DNA of 64,000 nt from Rhizobium subbaraonis (lineage in GTDB: Bacteria > Pseudomonadota > Alphaproteobacteria > Rhizobiales > Rhizobiaceae): contig NZ_OBQD01000019.1 of assembly GCF_900220975.1 (NCBI RefSeq), positions 44,463-108,462 on the forward strand. The letters are read 5' to 3'. The notes beneath the pieces were generated by a model that saw only the letters and a program-made list of their open reading frames with translations, was not told where the DNA came from and did no database searches. This document shows positions 43,898-53,342 of this stretch, one piece after another (the first letter of the stretch is position 1; the number at the start of each line of letters is the position of its first letter). A program made the translations under genes and the position numbers.

Positions 43898-44451
43898 GCG
43901 AGCTCCTTTTCGCGCAGCGTCTCGATATGCTTGAAAACTTCGGCAACAGACTGCATCAGCATCAGGATAAGGCAGACCACCAGCAGCGACTTGATCGGAA
44001 TGACCGACGGGTTCCAGATGGAGAACCGCTTCTCATTCGTCTCGATCGCATAGATCAGGCTGGAGATGCTGCCGATAAGCAGCACGACGAGGTAGAAGAG
44101 CATGCAGCCGATCGTTGCGAGATCGATGCGGGCCTTGGTGCGTGTCGAAAGCGTCGAGTACCAGAGGTCCATCCGGACGTGCGCATTGTTCTTGATCGTG
44201 ATCGGGCCACCCATGAAATAGTAGGCCGCCAGAATGAACTGGGTAAGTTCAACCGCCCAGTGCACAGGCATCTTGATCAGGTTTCGGGTGATGGCGTCGA
44301 AAATCAACGCGCCGCCCATTACGAAGATCAGCGAAGCGGCCAGATAGCCGACATAGTCGGAAATCCTGTCCGTCATCCGCACATAACTGGCGATCAGGCC
44401 ATGCATCGGCAGCCCCCCACCCTCAATCCTGCGTCTTTCGAATTCACGCAT
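43894..44451 (-). CDS. TRAP transporter small membrane subunit (DctQ family)
   Basis: A 185-residue four-helix DctQ protein (YVGYLAASLIFVMGGALIFDAITRNL, HWAVELTQFILAAYYFMGGPITIKNNAHVRMDL). The conserved NAHVRMDLWY stretch identifies it. ATG at 44451 has AAGGAG just upstream; an alternative start at 44406 would shorten it by 15 residues. It is the first gene of the TRAP operon. Confidence 0.83.
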   Translation of the reverse strand: MREFERRRIEGGGLPMHGLIASYVRMTDRISDYVGYLAASLIFVMGGALIFDAITRNLIKMPVHWAVELTQFILAAYYFMGGPITIKNNAHVRMDLWYSTLSTRTKARIDLATIGCMLFYLVVLLIGSISSLIYAIETNEKRFSIWNPSVIPIKSLLVVCLILMLMQSVAEVFKHIETLREKELA

Positions 44452-45059
44452 TCGCTCCTTATGCCGGTCGTTTTCTGGCAGCGGGACCGCGATGATCTTC
44501 GCGGCACCCCTATTTTTCCAAGAAGGTACAAGCGGGCGCAAAGCCACGAGTTCGGCCTTCCGATGAAACATCGGCGGACCGATCGGTCATTCCAGCGATT
44601 AAGTTCGGTACGGCGCGAGCGGCGCCCGGGAAGGAGTGCGTCCACCCTCCGTTCGCCCCTGGCGCGCAAACGGCGCTAAGGCGAGAAAGACGATAACCGG
44701 ATCTGAATCATTGCGTTCCCCAACGGCTGCATTTGGTCAGCTATGCGTGTCTTTTTTTCCACTGCACCCTTGCACTCTAGCCGGTTCGGCGGAGAAGAAA
44801 AGTCCAATTTTTGATATTTATTGCCCATTCGGCTAAGTTCAGGTGATGGACGCTGTTGTTTCAGTCATATTCCGCTCGAAAAATTGACCGAACGGGTGTT
44901 GTGGGATACAAGCGAGTGTGCTTGGGGAATCGCGTGCGGGAAGGTGCCGCAGCAACTTTTCCCGGTCGACACGGCGCTTGAATGACGGCCGGCTTCTTGC
45001 CATAAGCCCGCCGCAAACGCGGTGCTAGACGGCGCAAACGACCGAGGGCGGGCTTCGAC
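44452..45059. other. Divergent intergenic region between TRAP operon and DeoR gene
   Basis: About 600 bases without a supported gene. An AT-rich part lies at about 44800-44850. A sequence TTGACC (44884-44889) followed about 17 bases later by TACAAG could be a weak promoter toward the DeoR gene. No convincing inverted repeat or small coding region was seen. Confidence 0.4.
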
Positions 45060-45845
45060 GTGGGGGACACTTTGCAACCATCACAGCGCTACGAGGAAAT
45101 TGGACGCCTCCTTGAGCATTCAGGCGAGATGGCGGTCGAAGAGTTTGCCGAGCGGCTCGGCGTATCGCGTGAAACCATCCGCCGTGATCTGTCGCGGCTC
45201 GACGCAATGGGTAAGCTACGGAAGTTTCATGGTGGCGCCCGGTCGGTCACCCGGTCTGGGACGACGATCGAGAAAGAAGGTCCGTTCGCCCATCGAATGG
45301 CGGAAAACGCCGAAGCGAAGAACAGGATCGGCAAGGCAGCGAGCCGCCTTTTTGCACGCGACGATTCTCTTTTCATCGATACGGGCAGCACCACGATTGC
45401 GATGGCGCAGGCGCTCGCCAAGCTTCAGGGGCTGGTCGTCATTACCAATTCTCCGCGCATTGCCGCCACGGTCGCGGACAACGCCAGCCATAAGGTTTTT
45501 CTCATCGGTGGCGCCTATGGTGCGGATGCGGGCGAAAGCCTCGGTGCGTTGGCGCTGGAGCAGATCGCCAAGTTTCGTGCCCGTCATGTCGTTCTGACGA
45601 TCGGCGCCATCGATGCAACGTCGATCATGGATTTTGACGTGCAGGAAGCGGAAATCGCCAAGGCCATGATTGAGCGGGCCGATCGGATCACGGTGCTGGC
45701 AGATCACAGCAAATTCGATCGTCGCGCCGTCTTCGAGGTGGCGCCGCTTTCCGCAATCGATACGCTGGTCACGAATGTTCGGCCGTCAGCGGCCATGGTG
45801 AACGCGCTCGCTGCGGCTTCAGTCGAACTGATCGTCGCCGACTGA
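45060..45845 (+). CDS. DeoR-family transcriptional regulator
   Basis: A 261-residue regulator. The N-terminal DeoR helix-turn-helix is QRYEEIGRLLEHSGEMAVEEFAERLGVSRETIRRDLSRLDAMGKL, and the sugar-phosphate-sensor domain contains SLFIDTGSTTIAMAQAL and VVITNSPRIAATVAD. Start is GTG at 45060; a TTG four codons later is also possible. Its divergent position suggests control of the TRAP transporter, responding to a phosphorylated sugar-like ligand (inference). Confidence 0.85.
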   Translation: MGDTLQPSQRYEEIGRLLEHSGEMAVEEFAERLGVSRETIRRDLSRLDAMGKLRKFHGGARSVTRSGTTIEKEGPFAHRMAENAEAKNRIGKAASRLFARDDSLFIDTGSTTIAMAQALAKLQGLVVITNSPRIAATVADNASHKVFLIGGAYGADAGESLGALALEQIAKFRARHVVLTIGAIDATSIMDFDVQEAEIAKAMIERADRITVLADHSKFDRRAVFEVAPLSAIDTLVTNVRPSAAMVNALAAASVELIVAD

Positions 45846-45847
45846 GG

Positions 45848-45875
45848 CCGGCAGGGACCTGTATCGGCCTGCCGG
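45848..45875 (+). terminator. Hairpin after the DeoR gene
   Basis: Stem CCGGCAGG / CCTGCCGG with a 12-base loop, immediately after the stop codon. No T-run follows, so termination is likely but not proven. Confidence 0.45.
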
Positions 45876-46297
45876 GCATGTCTACCGCTGCCGTTCTTCC
45901 CGCCGTCGACCGCATCGACACGGCCACGTCTCCTGCCATGACAGCCGGCCGGATGGGCCTCGTAACCCGTCATGGCCGGCTGTCGCGGTCGCCTTGGGAG
46001 GCTTTTCGTGGGTCCGCCGCACGTGGGACCGAGCCGCGTCTATCGCACACCCGCGGCGCTGTCGATCGAGAACTGCACGCATCACTCGGACGTGATATGG
46101 AAGGTGCGTTCCCCTGGCGGCCGGTCCTCGCCCGACGCATGCAGGTCAGTTGCGCCGTAGAATCTGATCGGCTAGCGACCGGCTAGCTGGCGGACACCGG
46201 TGCGGATCGGTATATTACCCATAGTCTCCCGTATGATACTGCGATCGATGCAGGCGGAGGCGTAGCTTTTCCCGGTGTCTGGCTGTGGAGAACCCCA
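45876..46297. other. Intergenic region with a second inverted repeat
   Basis: About 420 bases without a gene. It contains an 11-base inverted repeat GACAGCCGGCC / GGCCGGCTGTC (45940-45950 and 45974-45984) with a 23-base spacer, and an AT-rich stretch near 46205-46235 that may hold the promoter of the next gene. Nothing else was recognised. Confidence 0.4.
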
Positions 46298-46762
46298 ATG
46301 ACCGACAAGCCGAATCCGAGCAATACCGTCCTCAGCGCCGACGAGCTGCGCAGGCAGATGCTCGAAGCGCAAATTGCCGAGATGGAAAAAGAAGACAAGC
46401 TGAGAGAACGCAAGCGGGAGGAACTGGCGAAGTTCACCGATGATTTCTTCAACAAGCATGTCGGAGCCCAGGAGCAGACCCTGATCCGCAACGTGGTGGC
46501 GCGCGCGGTGAAGGATGGTAAGATGGAGGCTCTAATCTACACGTTTCCATCCGATTTCTGCAGCGACAGCGGCCGCGCCATCAACAGCGCAGACCCTGAT
46601 TGGCCGCAGACCCTTCAAGGCAAGGCCAAGGAACTCTATGATCGCTTCAAGGAAGTGGCGCAACCGCAGGGATACCGGCTGAAGGCTATGGTGATCAACT
46701 TCCCCGGCGGCGTGCCTGGTGATATCGGCTTCTATTTGAACTGGGAGCCGCCCGCCGCCTGA
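46298..46762 (+). CDS. Conserved hypothetical protein with N-terminal coiled coil
   Basis: A 154-residue soluble protein that I do not recognise as a named family. Residues about 14-50 are a charged helix likely to form a coiled coil (ADELRRQMLEAQIAEMEKED, then KLRERKREEL). A compact alpha/beta region follows with DGKMEALIYTFPSDFCSD, GRAINSADPDWPQTLQG and a C-terminal INFPGGVPGDIGFYLNWEP. The coding character is good and its own promoter region lies upstream. It is followed by the AI-2E-family gene after 150 bases. Confidence 0.7.
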   Translation: MTDKPNPSNTVLSADELRRQMLEAQIAEMEKEDKLRERKREELAKFTDDFFNKHVGAQEQTLIRNVVARAVKDGKMEALIYTFPSDFCSDSGRAINSADPDWPQTLQGKAKELYDRFKEVAQPQGYRLKAMVINFPGGVPGDIGFYLNWEPPAA

Positions 46763-46912
46763 CGCGTCATCTTGCTCCGGACTTGCGCGCTGCGGCTTCG
46801 GATTGGCGGTTGTTTTGCGCACTGCTCCCGGGGTCGGTTTCGCGGCAGGGAGACAACGTTCAGGCCGGTACAGTCGTGAGAGCATGTGATCCCGCTGCCA
46901 TAGGGAAGGCCC

Positions 46913-48025
46913 ATGAACGACGGTCCCTACCCCGCCCCGGAAGCCCGGAACGACCACCCCTCGGCGATCGAACCGCGCATCACCGATTTCGTGCGGTTCG
47001 GCGTGTTGGCCCTCTTTGCCTACTGGTCGTTTACGCTCGTCGCGCCGTTCCTGGTCATCGTGATCTGGGCGGCGATCCTGACGGTCGCACTCTTTCCCTG
47101 CTACCGAGGCCTGCGCGTCGCGCTCGGCGGAAGCAAGCGGTTTGCCGCAATCATGCTCACCTTCATCAGCCTCGGCATCATCGTCGGGCCACTGGCGGCC
47201 ATAGCGTTGAATTTCATCGATGCGACCTACTGGTTGCTGGAGCAGCTCAAGAGCGGATCTCTGAAAATCCCCGTGCCATCGGAGAGCGTCCGCGCCTGGC
47301 CGTTGGTCGGGGAGAAACTCTATGAGGGATGGAATCTGGCGTCCAGCAATCTGGCTGGCATGCTCCAGCGATTTGAGCCGACGCTGCTGCAGGCGGGAGG
47401 CTACGTCATTGGCAAGGCGGCCGGGGTCGGGCTCGACCTTATCGGGTTCATGGCGTCGGTGGTCGTCGCCGGCTTCATGTTTGGACATGGCGAGCAACTG
47501 GCTGCTACTCTCCGCCGCCTTGCCGAACGCGTCGGCGGGGACCGTGGCATCGGGTTCATGGCTCTGGCGGGCGCGACCATTCGCAATGTCGCAACCGGCG
47601 TGATCGGGGTGGCCCTGCTACAGTCCTTTCTCGCCGGTGTCGTCCTCTATCTCTTTGAGGTCCCGGCCTCCGGCGGACTGACTTTCGCCATCATGATCCT
47701 GTGCATCGTGCAACTGGGGCCGGCACCGGTACTGCTACCGATCATCATATGGGCCTGGATTACGAACGATTTCACTTATGCGATCGCTCTCACCTTGCTT
47801 CTGGTGCCGGTGGCGGTGCTCGACAACGTGATGAAGCCCATCCTAGTCTCGCGCGGCCTTTCGACCCCGATGCTCGTCATCCTGATGGGCGTCATCGGCG
47901 GGACGCTTTCCTATGGCCTGATAGGGCTATTCCTCGGCCCTATCGTACTCAGTGTCTTCTACGATCTGCTCGTCGCCTGGATCAGGGTGACGCCTGCAGC
48001 CCGCAAGGGAACTCCTCCCGCCTAA
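46913..48025 (+). CDS. AI-2E-family membrane transporter
   Basis: A 370-residue membrane protein of the AI-2E transporter (UPF0118) family with about eight hydrophobic segments. The FWSFTLVAPFL-type N-terminal pair of helices is followed by a central soluble segment (about 120-200) and the C-terminal signature GLSTPMLVILMGVIGGTLSYGLIGLFLGPIVLSVFYDLLVAW. GGGAAGG precedes the ATG. Members export autoinducers, small molecules or ions; the specific substrate cannot be inferred. Confidence 0.83.
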   Translation: MNDGPYPAPEARNDHPSAIEPRITDFVRFGVLALFAYWSFTLVAPFLVIVIWAAILTVALFPCYRGLRVALGGSKRFAAIMLTFISLGIIVGPLAAIALNFIDATYWLLEQLKSGSLKIPVPSESVRAWPLVGEKLYEGWNLASSNLAGMLQRFEPTLLQAGGYVIGKAAGVGLDLIGFMASVVVAGFMFGHGEQLAATLRRLAERVGGDRGIGFMALAGATIRNVATGVIGVALLQSFLAGVVLYLFEVPASGGLTFAIMILCIVQLGPAPVLLPIIIWAWITNDFTYAIALTLLLVPVAVLDNVMKPILVSRGLSTPMLVILMGVIGGTLSYGLIGLFLGPIVLSVFYDLLVAWIRVTPAARKGTPPA

Positions 48026-48064
48026 CGATGCAGGCGGATAATCCAAGGATCCTGCGCCTGCGTC

Positions 48065-48889
48065 TCAGGCGACATCGGGTACGATCTTCAAGGGAACCTT
48101 GTCAGGTTCGTAGTCATCCGGGCGCTTCTGGCGCTTGCCGAGGTCCGGAGTGTCGAACTTTACCTTCTCATACGGGATCGAGTTGAGCATATGGGAAATG
48201 CAGTTGATGCGCGCCCGTTTCTTGTCGTCGGACGGCACGATCCACCATGGCGCGTAGTCAGTGTCCGTGGCTCGAAGCATTTCGTCATAGGCACGCGAGT
48301 AGTCCCACCACTTCCGGTAGGATTCGATATCCATGGGGCTCAGTTTCCACTGGCGCACGGGATCGTCGATGCGGCGCCGGAACCGCCGCTCCTGTTCATC
48401 CTCGCTGACGGTCATGAAGTATTTGAGGAGAATGGTACCGCTCTCGACGATCGCGGCCTCGAAGCGCGGCACCAGCTCGAGAAACCGTCGCGCTTTCTTC
48501 TCGCTGCAGAAGCCCATCACGCGGTCCACGCCGGCGCGGTTATACCAGCTGCGGTCAAAGATCACGATTTCTCCGCCGGCCGGCAAGTGGGCGATGTAGC
48601 GCTGCATGTACATCTGCGTCTTCTCGCGGTCGCTCGGCGCCGGAAGGGCGGCGACGCGAAAGACGCGCGGGCTGACGCGTTCGGTGATACGCTTGATGAC
48701 GCCTCCCTTCCCCGCGGCGTCTCGTCCTTCGAAGATTATCACGATGCGCGTGCCGGACTTCTTCACCCAGGCCTGCAGATGGGCGAGTTCGATGTGCAGC
48801 TTGTCCATCTGCTTGTCGTAGTCCTGCACCTTTGCCCCAGACTTCGCGCCCGAATGGGAAGATGCAGTCTCTTCACGCTTTTTGTTCAT
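48065..48889 (-). CDS. ppk2: Polyphosphate kinase 2
   Basis: A 274-residue PPK2-family kinase. Walker A is FEGRDAAGKGG, the lid region PSDREKTQMYMQRYIAHLP and Walker B EIVIFDRSWYNRAGVDRVMGFC are all intact. A lysine-rich N-terminus precedes the domain. Such enzymes transfer phosphate between polyphosphate and nucleoside diphosphates. It begins 28 bases after the SulP gene with a GAGGAGA ribosome site, so it is probably co-transcribed with that transporter. Confidence 0.88.
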   Translation of the reverse strand: MNKKREETASSHSGAKSGAKVQDYDKQMDKLHIELAHLQAWVKKSGTRIVIIFEGRDAAGKGGVIKRITERVSPRVFRVAALPAPSDREKTQMYMQRYIAHLPAGGEIVIFDRSWYNRAGVDRVMGFCSEKKARRFLELVPRFEAAIVESGTILLKYFMTVSEDEQERRFRRRIDDPVRQWKLSPMDIESYRKWWDYSRAYDEMLRATDTDYAPWWIVPSDDKKRARINCISHMLNSIPYEKVKFDTPDLGKRQKRPDDYEPDKVPLKIVPDVA

Positions 48890-48917
48890 CTCCGTCTCCT
48901 CAAAGTGAACCCGTTGC

Positions 48918-50630
48918 CTACGTGTCGCGACGTCTCCTGTTTTCGATCTCCATCACGCGGAAAGATTGAAGGGCGTCGTCCAGGTCTTCGAAAACGAAGG
49001 ATTCGCCGACCCGTCCGATCAGGCCGGCCCGCTCCAGCAGCGCTTTTGCATCTGCATGAAGTTCGGCAAAACACAGGGTGACGCCGCGGCCTTCCAGGTC
49101 GTTGCGGACGTCCTCCAGCATTGCCGCAGCCGTACTGTCCATCTGAACAATCGCGCCGGCGTCGAGCACGAACCAGCGCGTACCGGCCGGCAGCGTCTCG
49201 GCGACCTCGTTGAGCCGCGCGCGGACGTAATCCGTGTTGAAGAACAGCAGGCTCCCCTGCAGCATCCACACGACAAAGCCCGGCACGCCCTTCGCCTCGG
49301 GGAAGCGGTGCAGCTTGTAGAAGCCGTCATGAGTGGGGATGCGGCCGAGGAACGCGTCGCGCGGATACATCATGTTGCGCAGCAGGTAGAAGAGCGTTGC
49401 CGCGATTGCGATGATGACGCCGTTCAGGACGCCGAAGCTGATGGCGCCCGACATCGTAATCAGCGCGAAGACGAACTCCATCCGGGAGATGTGCCAGATC
49501 TGGCGCAGTTCATGCACATCGATCAGGCTGAGGGCGGCGGAGACGAGGATGACGGCGAGCGCTGCGACCGGAAGAATCTGTAGGGCGTCGTTGAGGAACA
49601 GCAAGGTCGCGATCAGTGCGCCGGCGGATACGAGGCCCACGAGCTGCGAATGACCACCGACCGAGAGATTGATCGCCGTGCGTGAATCGGAAAAGCTGAT
49701 CGGGAATGCACCGAAGAAGCCGGCCGCCGCCTGTGCGCTGCCGAGGCCGAGCAGTTCCTTGTTGGCGTCGACCGTCTCTCTGGTTCGAGCGCCGAAGCTG
49801 CGGGCCGCGACGATTCCGGATCCGAAGCTGACCAGAAAGATGGCGGCGGAGCCCAGGATGAAGCGGTCCGCCGGCACCTCTGTAACGAGGGGCAACGAGA
49901 ATGACGGGAGGCTGCTGGGAATGTCGCCAACGACGGCGATGCCGCGCGAGCGGAGATCGAACAGAGCCGACAGGACGACCGCGAGAAGGACCACGATGAC
50001 GGGGCCGGGTATAGGCGACTTCAGCGCCCGCGCGGCCTGCAGGACTGCGAACATGCCAACCGCGAGCCAGACGGTCGGCCAATGGATCAAGGGCCCCTTT
50101 CCGGCGAGCTCGACCAGGGGTGCGATCAGTCCGTTCGCCTCGATCTTGACCCCCGTCAGGCGACCGAGCTGACCGATGAGGATCGAGATCGAAATGCCTG
50201 CGAAGAAGCCGACCAGGATCGGTCGCGACAGAAACGTCGCCAATACCCCAAGCCGCAAAAAGCTCGCCACGAGGCAGGCGACGCCGACGCCGAGGGCGAG
50301 CATCGACGCCAGCGCCACGCGGTCAACGGGCGTGTCTGCCGGCATTCCGGCGATGATCGCCGCCATCGCCGCTGCAAGGACCGTCATCGTACCGGCATCG
50401 GGCCCCACGACGAGCCTGCGCGAGACGCCGAAGATCGCATAGGCGATCGGCGCCACGATGCTTGCATAGATTCCGGTCTGCGGAGGAAGGCCGGCAATCG
50501 CGGGATAGGCTATCGCGCTTGGGAGACCGACCGCTGCAACCGAAAGTCCGGCCGAAATGTCGTTGCGCAGCCAGTCGAGACGATAGCCCGTAAGCCCCCT
50601 GAAGAGCGGCAGGGAAAAGCCCGCACTCAT
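48918..50630 (-). CDS. SulP (SLC26)-family anion transporter with STAS domain
   Basis: A 570-residue transporter. The SulP signature is near residues 30-60 (DISAGLSVAAVGLPSAIAYPAIAGLPPQTGIYASIVAP), followed by about 11 further helices including GSAQAAAGFFGAFPISFSDSRTAINLSVGGHSQLVGLVSA. A cytosolic STAS domain covers about residues 440-555 (WFVLDAGAIVQMDSTAAAMLEDV). It may import sulfate, bicarbonate or dicarboxylates. It appears to lead a two-gene operon with ppk2. Confidence 0.87.
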   Translation of the reverse strand: MSAGFSLPLFRGLTGYRLDWLRNDISAGLSVAAVGLPSAIAYPAIAGLPPQTGIYASIVAPIAYAIFGVSRRLVVGPDAGTMTVLAAAMAAIIAGMPADTPVDRVALASMLALGVGVACLVASFLRLGVLATFLSRPILVGFFAGISISILIGQLGRLTGVKIEANGLIAPLVELAGKGPLIHWPTVWLAVGMFAVLQAARALKSPIPGPVIVVLLAVVLSALFDLRSRGIAVVGDIPSSLPSFSLPLVTEVPADRFILGSAAIFLVSFGSGIVAARSFGARTRETVDANKELLGLGSAQAAAGFFGAFPISFSDSRTAINLSVGGHSQLVGLVSAGALIATLLFLNDALQILPVAALAVILVSAALSLIDVHELRQIWHISRMEFVFALITMSGAISFGVLNGVIIAIAATLFYLLRNMMYPRDAFLGRIPTHDGFYKLHRFPEAKGVPGFVVWMLQGSLLFFNTDYVRARLNEVAETLPAGTRWFVLDAGAIVQMDSTAAAMLEDVRNDLEGRGVTLCFAELHADAKALLERAGLIGRVGESFVFEDLDDALQSFRVMEIENRRRRDT

Positions 50631-50732
50631 CTGGCCACCTTTTTCCCCTGGAGATGTCGTGGGTCGCGATCGGATCCTGCCCTGACCCCGGCGGCGTCAC
50701 AGCTCGATACGTTGCGCCCCCTCCCGCTCATC

Positions 50733-51890
50733 TCAGTGCTCCAGGAATACGTAGTTCATCCAGGCACTCATCCGCAGCAATACCTTGCGCAGGATCGAAA
50801 CGTGGTGCCAGTGATGGGTGTAGACGGCTACTTCTGCCACGACGCCCCCCGGCAACTGAAAGGCGCTGGTATCTTCGAGGACGTCGATCTTGGCGAGCGT
50901 CTGGCCCGGCTTCAGGCGTTCGGGCGCCTGCGGATCGATGAGCGCTCCGGTCGGCTGCAACTGTCCCTGCGCCATGACGTCAATGATGGCGCCGACCCTC
51001 GCCTTGAAGATCCTGCCCGGCACGGCCTTGAAGGAGACCTCGGCCTCGTCGCCAACATTGACGCGCTGCAGGGAGTTCTGGATGAATGCGGCAGCGAGCA
51101 TGCGGTCGTCGCTGTTTATGAAGACCATCACGGGGCGCAGCGGCAACGGGTTCGCCATCATGCCGGGACGAAGGAAGACCTGCGTGACATAACCGTCGCT
51201 GGGCGCCCGGACCGTCGTCTGGTCTAGTTCGAATTCCGCATTGCGAAGCTCCGCCGTGAGCCGCGCCACAGCCGGATTCACGCCGTTGATCTGGGATTCG
51301 TAGGCGAGGCGCGCCTGCATGGCCTGGGCTTGCGCCATGCCGACGGCGGCTACCTGTGCCAGATAGAGCCCGCGCCTGTTCTCGACTTCCAGTTCCGAGA
51401 CCGCCGATTCACCCGTCCGCTCCCTCGACGTCTCGTAGATCTCCTGATAGCGCTCGAAACTCAGTTGCGCCCGGTCCCGATCCGCCAGCGCACCTTCGAC
51501 GGCGGAGTTCGCCGCATCCATGGCCGCCTTCAACTGTCGCACCGCCTGCTCGGCTTCGGCAAGTGCAGCCGTCTTTTCGTCGACGGTGAATTGATACGGC
51601 CGCGGATCAATGCGGAAGAGCACATCGCCTTTCTTCAGTTGCACGTTCGATTGCACCGGCACGTCTACCACGATGCCGCCAACCGCCGGTATCACTGGCG
51701 CGGAGGTGAAATAGATGCGCCCGTCGCTGGAATAGGGGTGGTTGTAGCTCATCAGCAGCAAAAGGCCGGCGATCAGGAAGATGCCGCCCAGCACCGCCGT
51801 GGACACCGACCACTGGTTCACCGGAATTCGGAAGATCTTGAAGACGGCGATGCAGATGGCGGCATATGTCAGGATGAGCAGCAGATCCAT
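50733..51890 (-). CDS. HlyD-family membrane fusion protein (YibH/AaeA-like)
   Basis: A 385-residue periplasmic adaptor anchored by one N-terminal helix (GIFLIAGLLLLMSY). It contains the biotinyl-lipoyl-like halves GGIVVDVPVQSNVQLKKGDVLFRIDP and TVRAPSDGYVTQVFLRPGM around a long coiled-coil hairpin (about residues 90-220). Its ATG overlaps the stop of the DUF3302 gene (TGATG). No partner pump or outer-membrane factor is adjacent, as is usual for YibH-type pairs. Confidence 0.85.
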   Translation of the reverse strand: MDLLLILTYAAICIAVFKIFRIPVNQWSVSTAVLGGIFLIAGLLLLMSYNHPYSSDGRIYFTSAPVIPAVGGIVVDVPVQSNVQLKKGDVLFRIDPRPYQFTVDEKTAALAEAEQAVRQLKAAMDAANSAVEGALADRDRAQLSFERYQEIYETSRERTGESAVSELEVENRRGLYLAQVAAVGMAQAQAMQARLAYESQINGVNPAVARLTAELRNAEFELDQTTVRAPSDGYVTQVFLRPGMMANPLPLRPVMVFINSDDRMLAAAFIQNSLQRVNVGDEAEVSFKAVPGRIFKARVGAIIDVMAQGQLQPTGALIDPQAPERLKPGQTLAKIDVLEDTSAFQLPGGVVAEVAVYTHHWHHVSILRKVLLRMSAWMNYVFLEH

Positions 51891-52237
51891 CAGGCGGGCT
51901 CCCTCGTCTGCAGTTTGAGCTGTTCCTCAAGCTCCTCGACACGCGCCTGGAGAACGGCGACTTCCGCATTCGCCTCGGCTTCGGTCTGCAGCTTGCCGTC
52001 AGGTCGAATGCCCCAGCCTCGGTCCTCGCGGTAAAGGGTCGCCCAGATGAAAAGGAATGGCCAGATCGCGTGGAGCGTGAACAGGCTGACCCAGCCGGCG
52101 ATGTGGATCGCGTCCTGGTGTGGATGATTGCGTGCCTTGGCGATCAGATGGGGAATATCGTGGATCGCAATGATCCCGTAGAAGAGCGTAAGGACGACGA
52201 AGATCAGGACACCGAGAGCAAAATAATCAAGGAACAC
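51890..52237 (-). CDS. DUF3302 inner-membrane protein (YibI/YiaW-like)
   Basis: A 115-residue protein with two membrane helices (YFALGVLIFVVLTLFYGIIAIH and WVSLFTLHAIWPFLFIWATLY) and a C-terminal coiled coil (EANAEVAVLQARVEELEEQLKL). The segment HDIPHLIAKARNHPHQDAIHIAGW is typical of DUF3302. GTG at 52237 with GGAGGGC upstream was chosen; an ORF start at 52291 has no support. It is coupled to the HlyD-family gene, matching the yibI-yibH arrangement. Confidence 0.82.
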   Translation of the reverse strand: MFLDYFALGVLIFVVLTLFYGIIAIHDIPHLIAKARNHPHQDAIHIAGWVSLFTLHAIWPFLFIWATLYREDRGWGIRPDGKLQTEAEANAEVAVLQARVEELEEQLKLQTREPA

Positions 52238-52567
52238 GTCCAGCCCTCCGCTGCACCCACGAACCACCGCAAGGCGCACCGAAACCTGCATGAATGGACC
52301 TGGCGCGCATCTTCACCCTAACGCGCATTTTGCATCGATGCCCGTAGTATCGCGTAGGCTCTATGGACGGAACCGGAAGCGGGTGGCGCTTCAGCCCTGC
52401 GCGCGCCGATTACGATGACAGCACGAAAACTAGCGGCGTTTAATCGGTCACGCCGTGCTGAGCGTGCAGGCCCGATGGACTGCCGCGTACGGCTTCATCC
52501 CTGCTCCGCTTGCCGCATACACCTGTATTCTCAGGTATCTTACGCCCCGGGGTGACCACTGCACGAT
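52238..52567. other. Intergenic region between DUF3302 gene and rightward small gene
   Basis: About 330 bases. It must hold the promoter of the leftward DUF3302-HlyD operon and possibly that of the rightward small gene. No gene, strong hairpin or recognisable operator was seen. Confidence 0.4.
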
Positions 52568-52912
52568 ATGCTGCGTCGAAGAATGCATCTCGGCTCGAGC
52601 GATCGGAGGAGTGCGAGGGTGGCAGGATCGGGACCCGATACGGACAAGGACCAGGGACTGGCATCGGCGCTTCGACGGTTTCCCACGCACGCCGCCCAGA
52701 TCCACACGCTGATCGAGCGCAACGAGAGCTTTCGCGGGATGTGCGAGGACCTGGCCTGTGTCGAGCGCGCCCTCCTGTCGATCGACCAATTGCCGGAGAT
52801 CATTCGCGCCGCCCGCCGCGTGGAATTCGTGCAGATGGCGGATAGTCTTGCGGTGGAGATCGAGCGGGCGCTGGGCCAGATCAAGGTTTCCGCGCGGAAG
52901 CTGTTTGAATAG
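52568..52912 (+). CDS. Small helical hypothetical protein
   Basis: A 114-residue protein. After a basic, disordered N-terminus (about 1-30), the rest is helical and charged (HAAQIHTLIERNESFRGMCEDLACVERAL and VEFVQMADSLAVEIERAL). It has no signal peptide or membrane segment. I do not recognise a named family; the composition suggests a small dimeric or partner-binding helical protein. The exact start is uncertain, since a start just before FPTHAAQ would also give a good core. Confidence 0.55.
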   Translation: MLRRRMHLGSSDRRSARVAGSGPDTDKDQGLASALRRFPTHAAQIHTLIERNESFRGMCEDLACVERALLSIDQLPEIIRAARRVEFVQMADSLAVEIERALGQIKVSARKLFE

Positions 52913-53023
52913 AAGCGTGGATCAGCGGGACCACTTCTATCAAAAAATACGTGCTGGTTCCTGCCCTGAAATGCACTTTCACCCCGTGCGGAGTGGGGAG
53001 TGATCGCCCACAGCCTGAAGGCG

Positions 53024-53227
53024 TCAGGACGGATCGACGACGCTTTCCTGTGCGTCCAGCGTGCCGTCGGGCTGGGTGACTGGCATGCTGGCAATATTGA
53101 CGAGCGTCACGATGATGGCCGCAATGATGACGACCGCCATCATCGCCTGCAGACCGGTGCGCGCCTGAAGTCTCTTCATGGAACGCAAACGAGTCTTGCG
53201 GCCGATGGTTCCAACGAAAATGGTCAT
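53024..53227 (-). CDS. Small single-pass membrane protein
   Basis: A 67-residue frame starting MTIFVGTIGRKTRLRSMKRLQAR, with a basic N-terminus, one clear membrane helix (MMAVVIIAAIIVTLVNIAS, about residues 29-47) and a short polar tail. A frame extension to 53293 adds unlikely sequence. It is read away from repABC. No family is recognised. The positive-inside pattern supports a real protein. Confidence 0.5.
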   Translation of the reverse strand: MTIFVGTIGRKTRLRSMKRLQARTGLQAMMAVVIIAAIIVTLVNIASMPVTQPDGTLDAQESVVDPS

Positions 53228-53342
53228 ATCTGAAAGGGTGTCGGATTGATAGGCGCGTCGGGGACTGATCCTGATGCTGTTGCACAAATGCACTCGACTC
53301 TCCTCTCGTGCGATGTTTCGTTGACGCGCGGAGGATCTCGGT

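Noticed and set aside
45940..45984. 11-base inverted repeat considered as a terminator
   Set aside because: 23-base spacer, no T-run, and about 95 bases from the nearest stop codon; kept only as a note in the intergenic entry.
46532..47497. 321-codon leftward open frame
   Set aside because: Antisense to the hypothetical gene at 46298 and the AI-2E family gene; no family signal.
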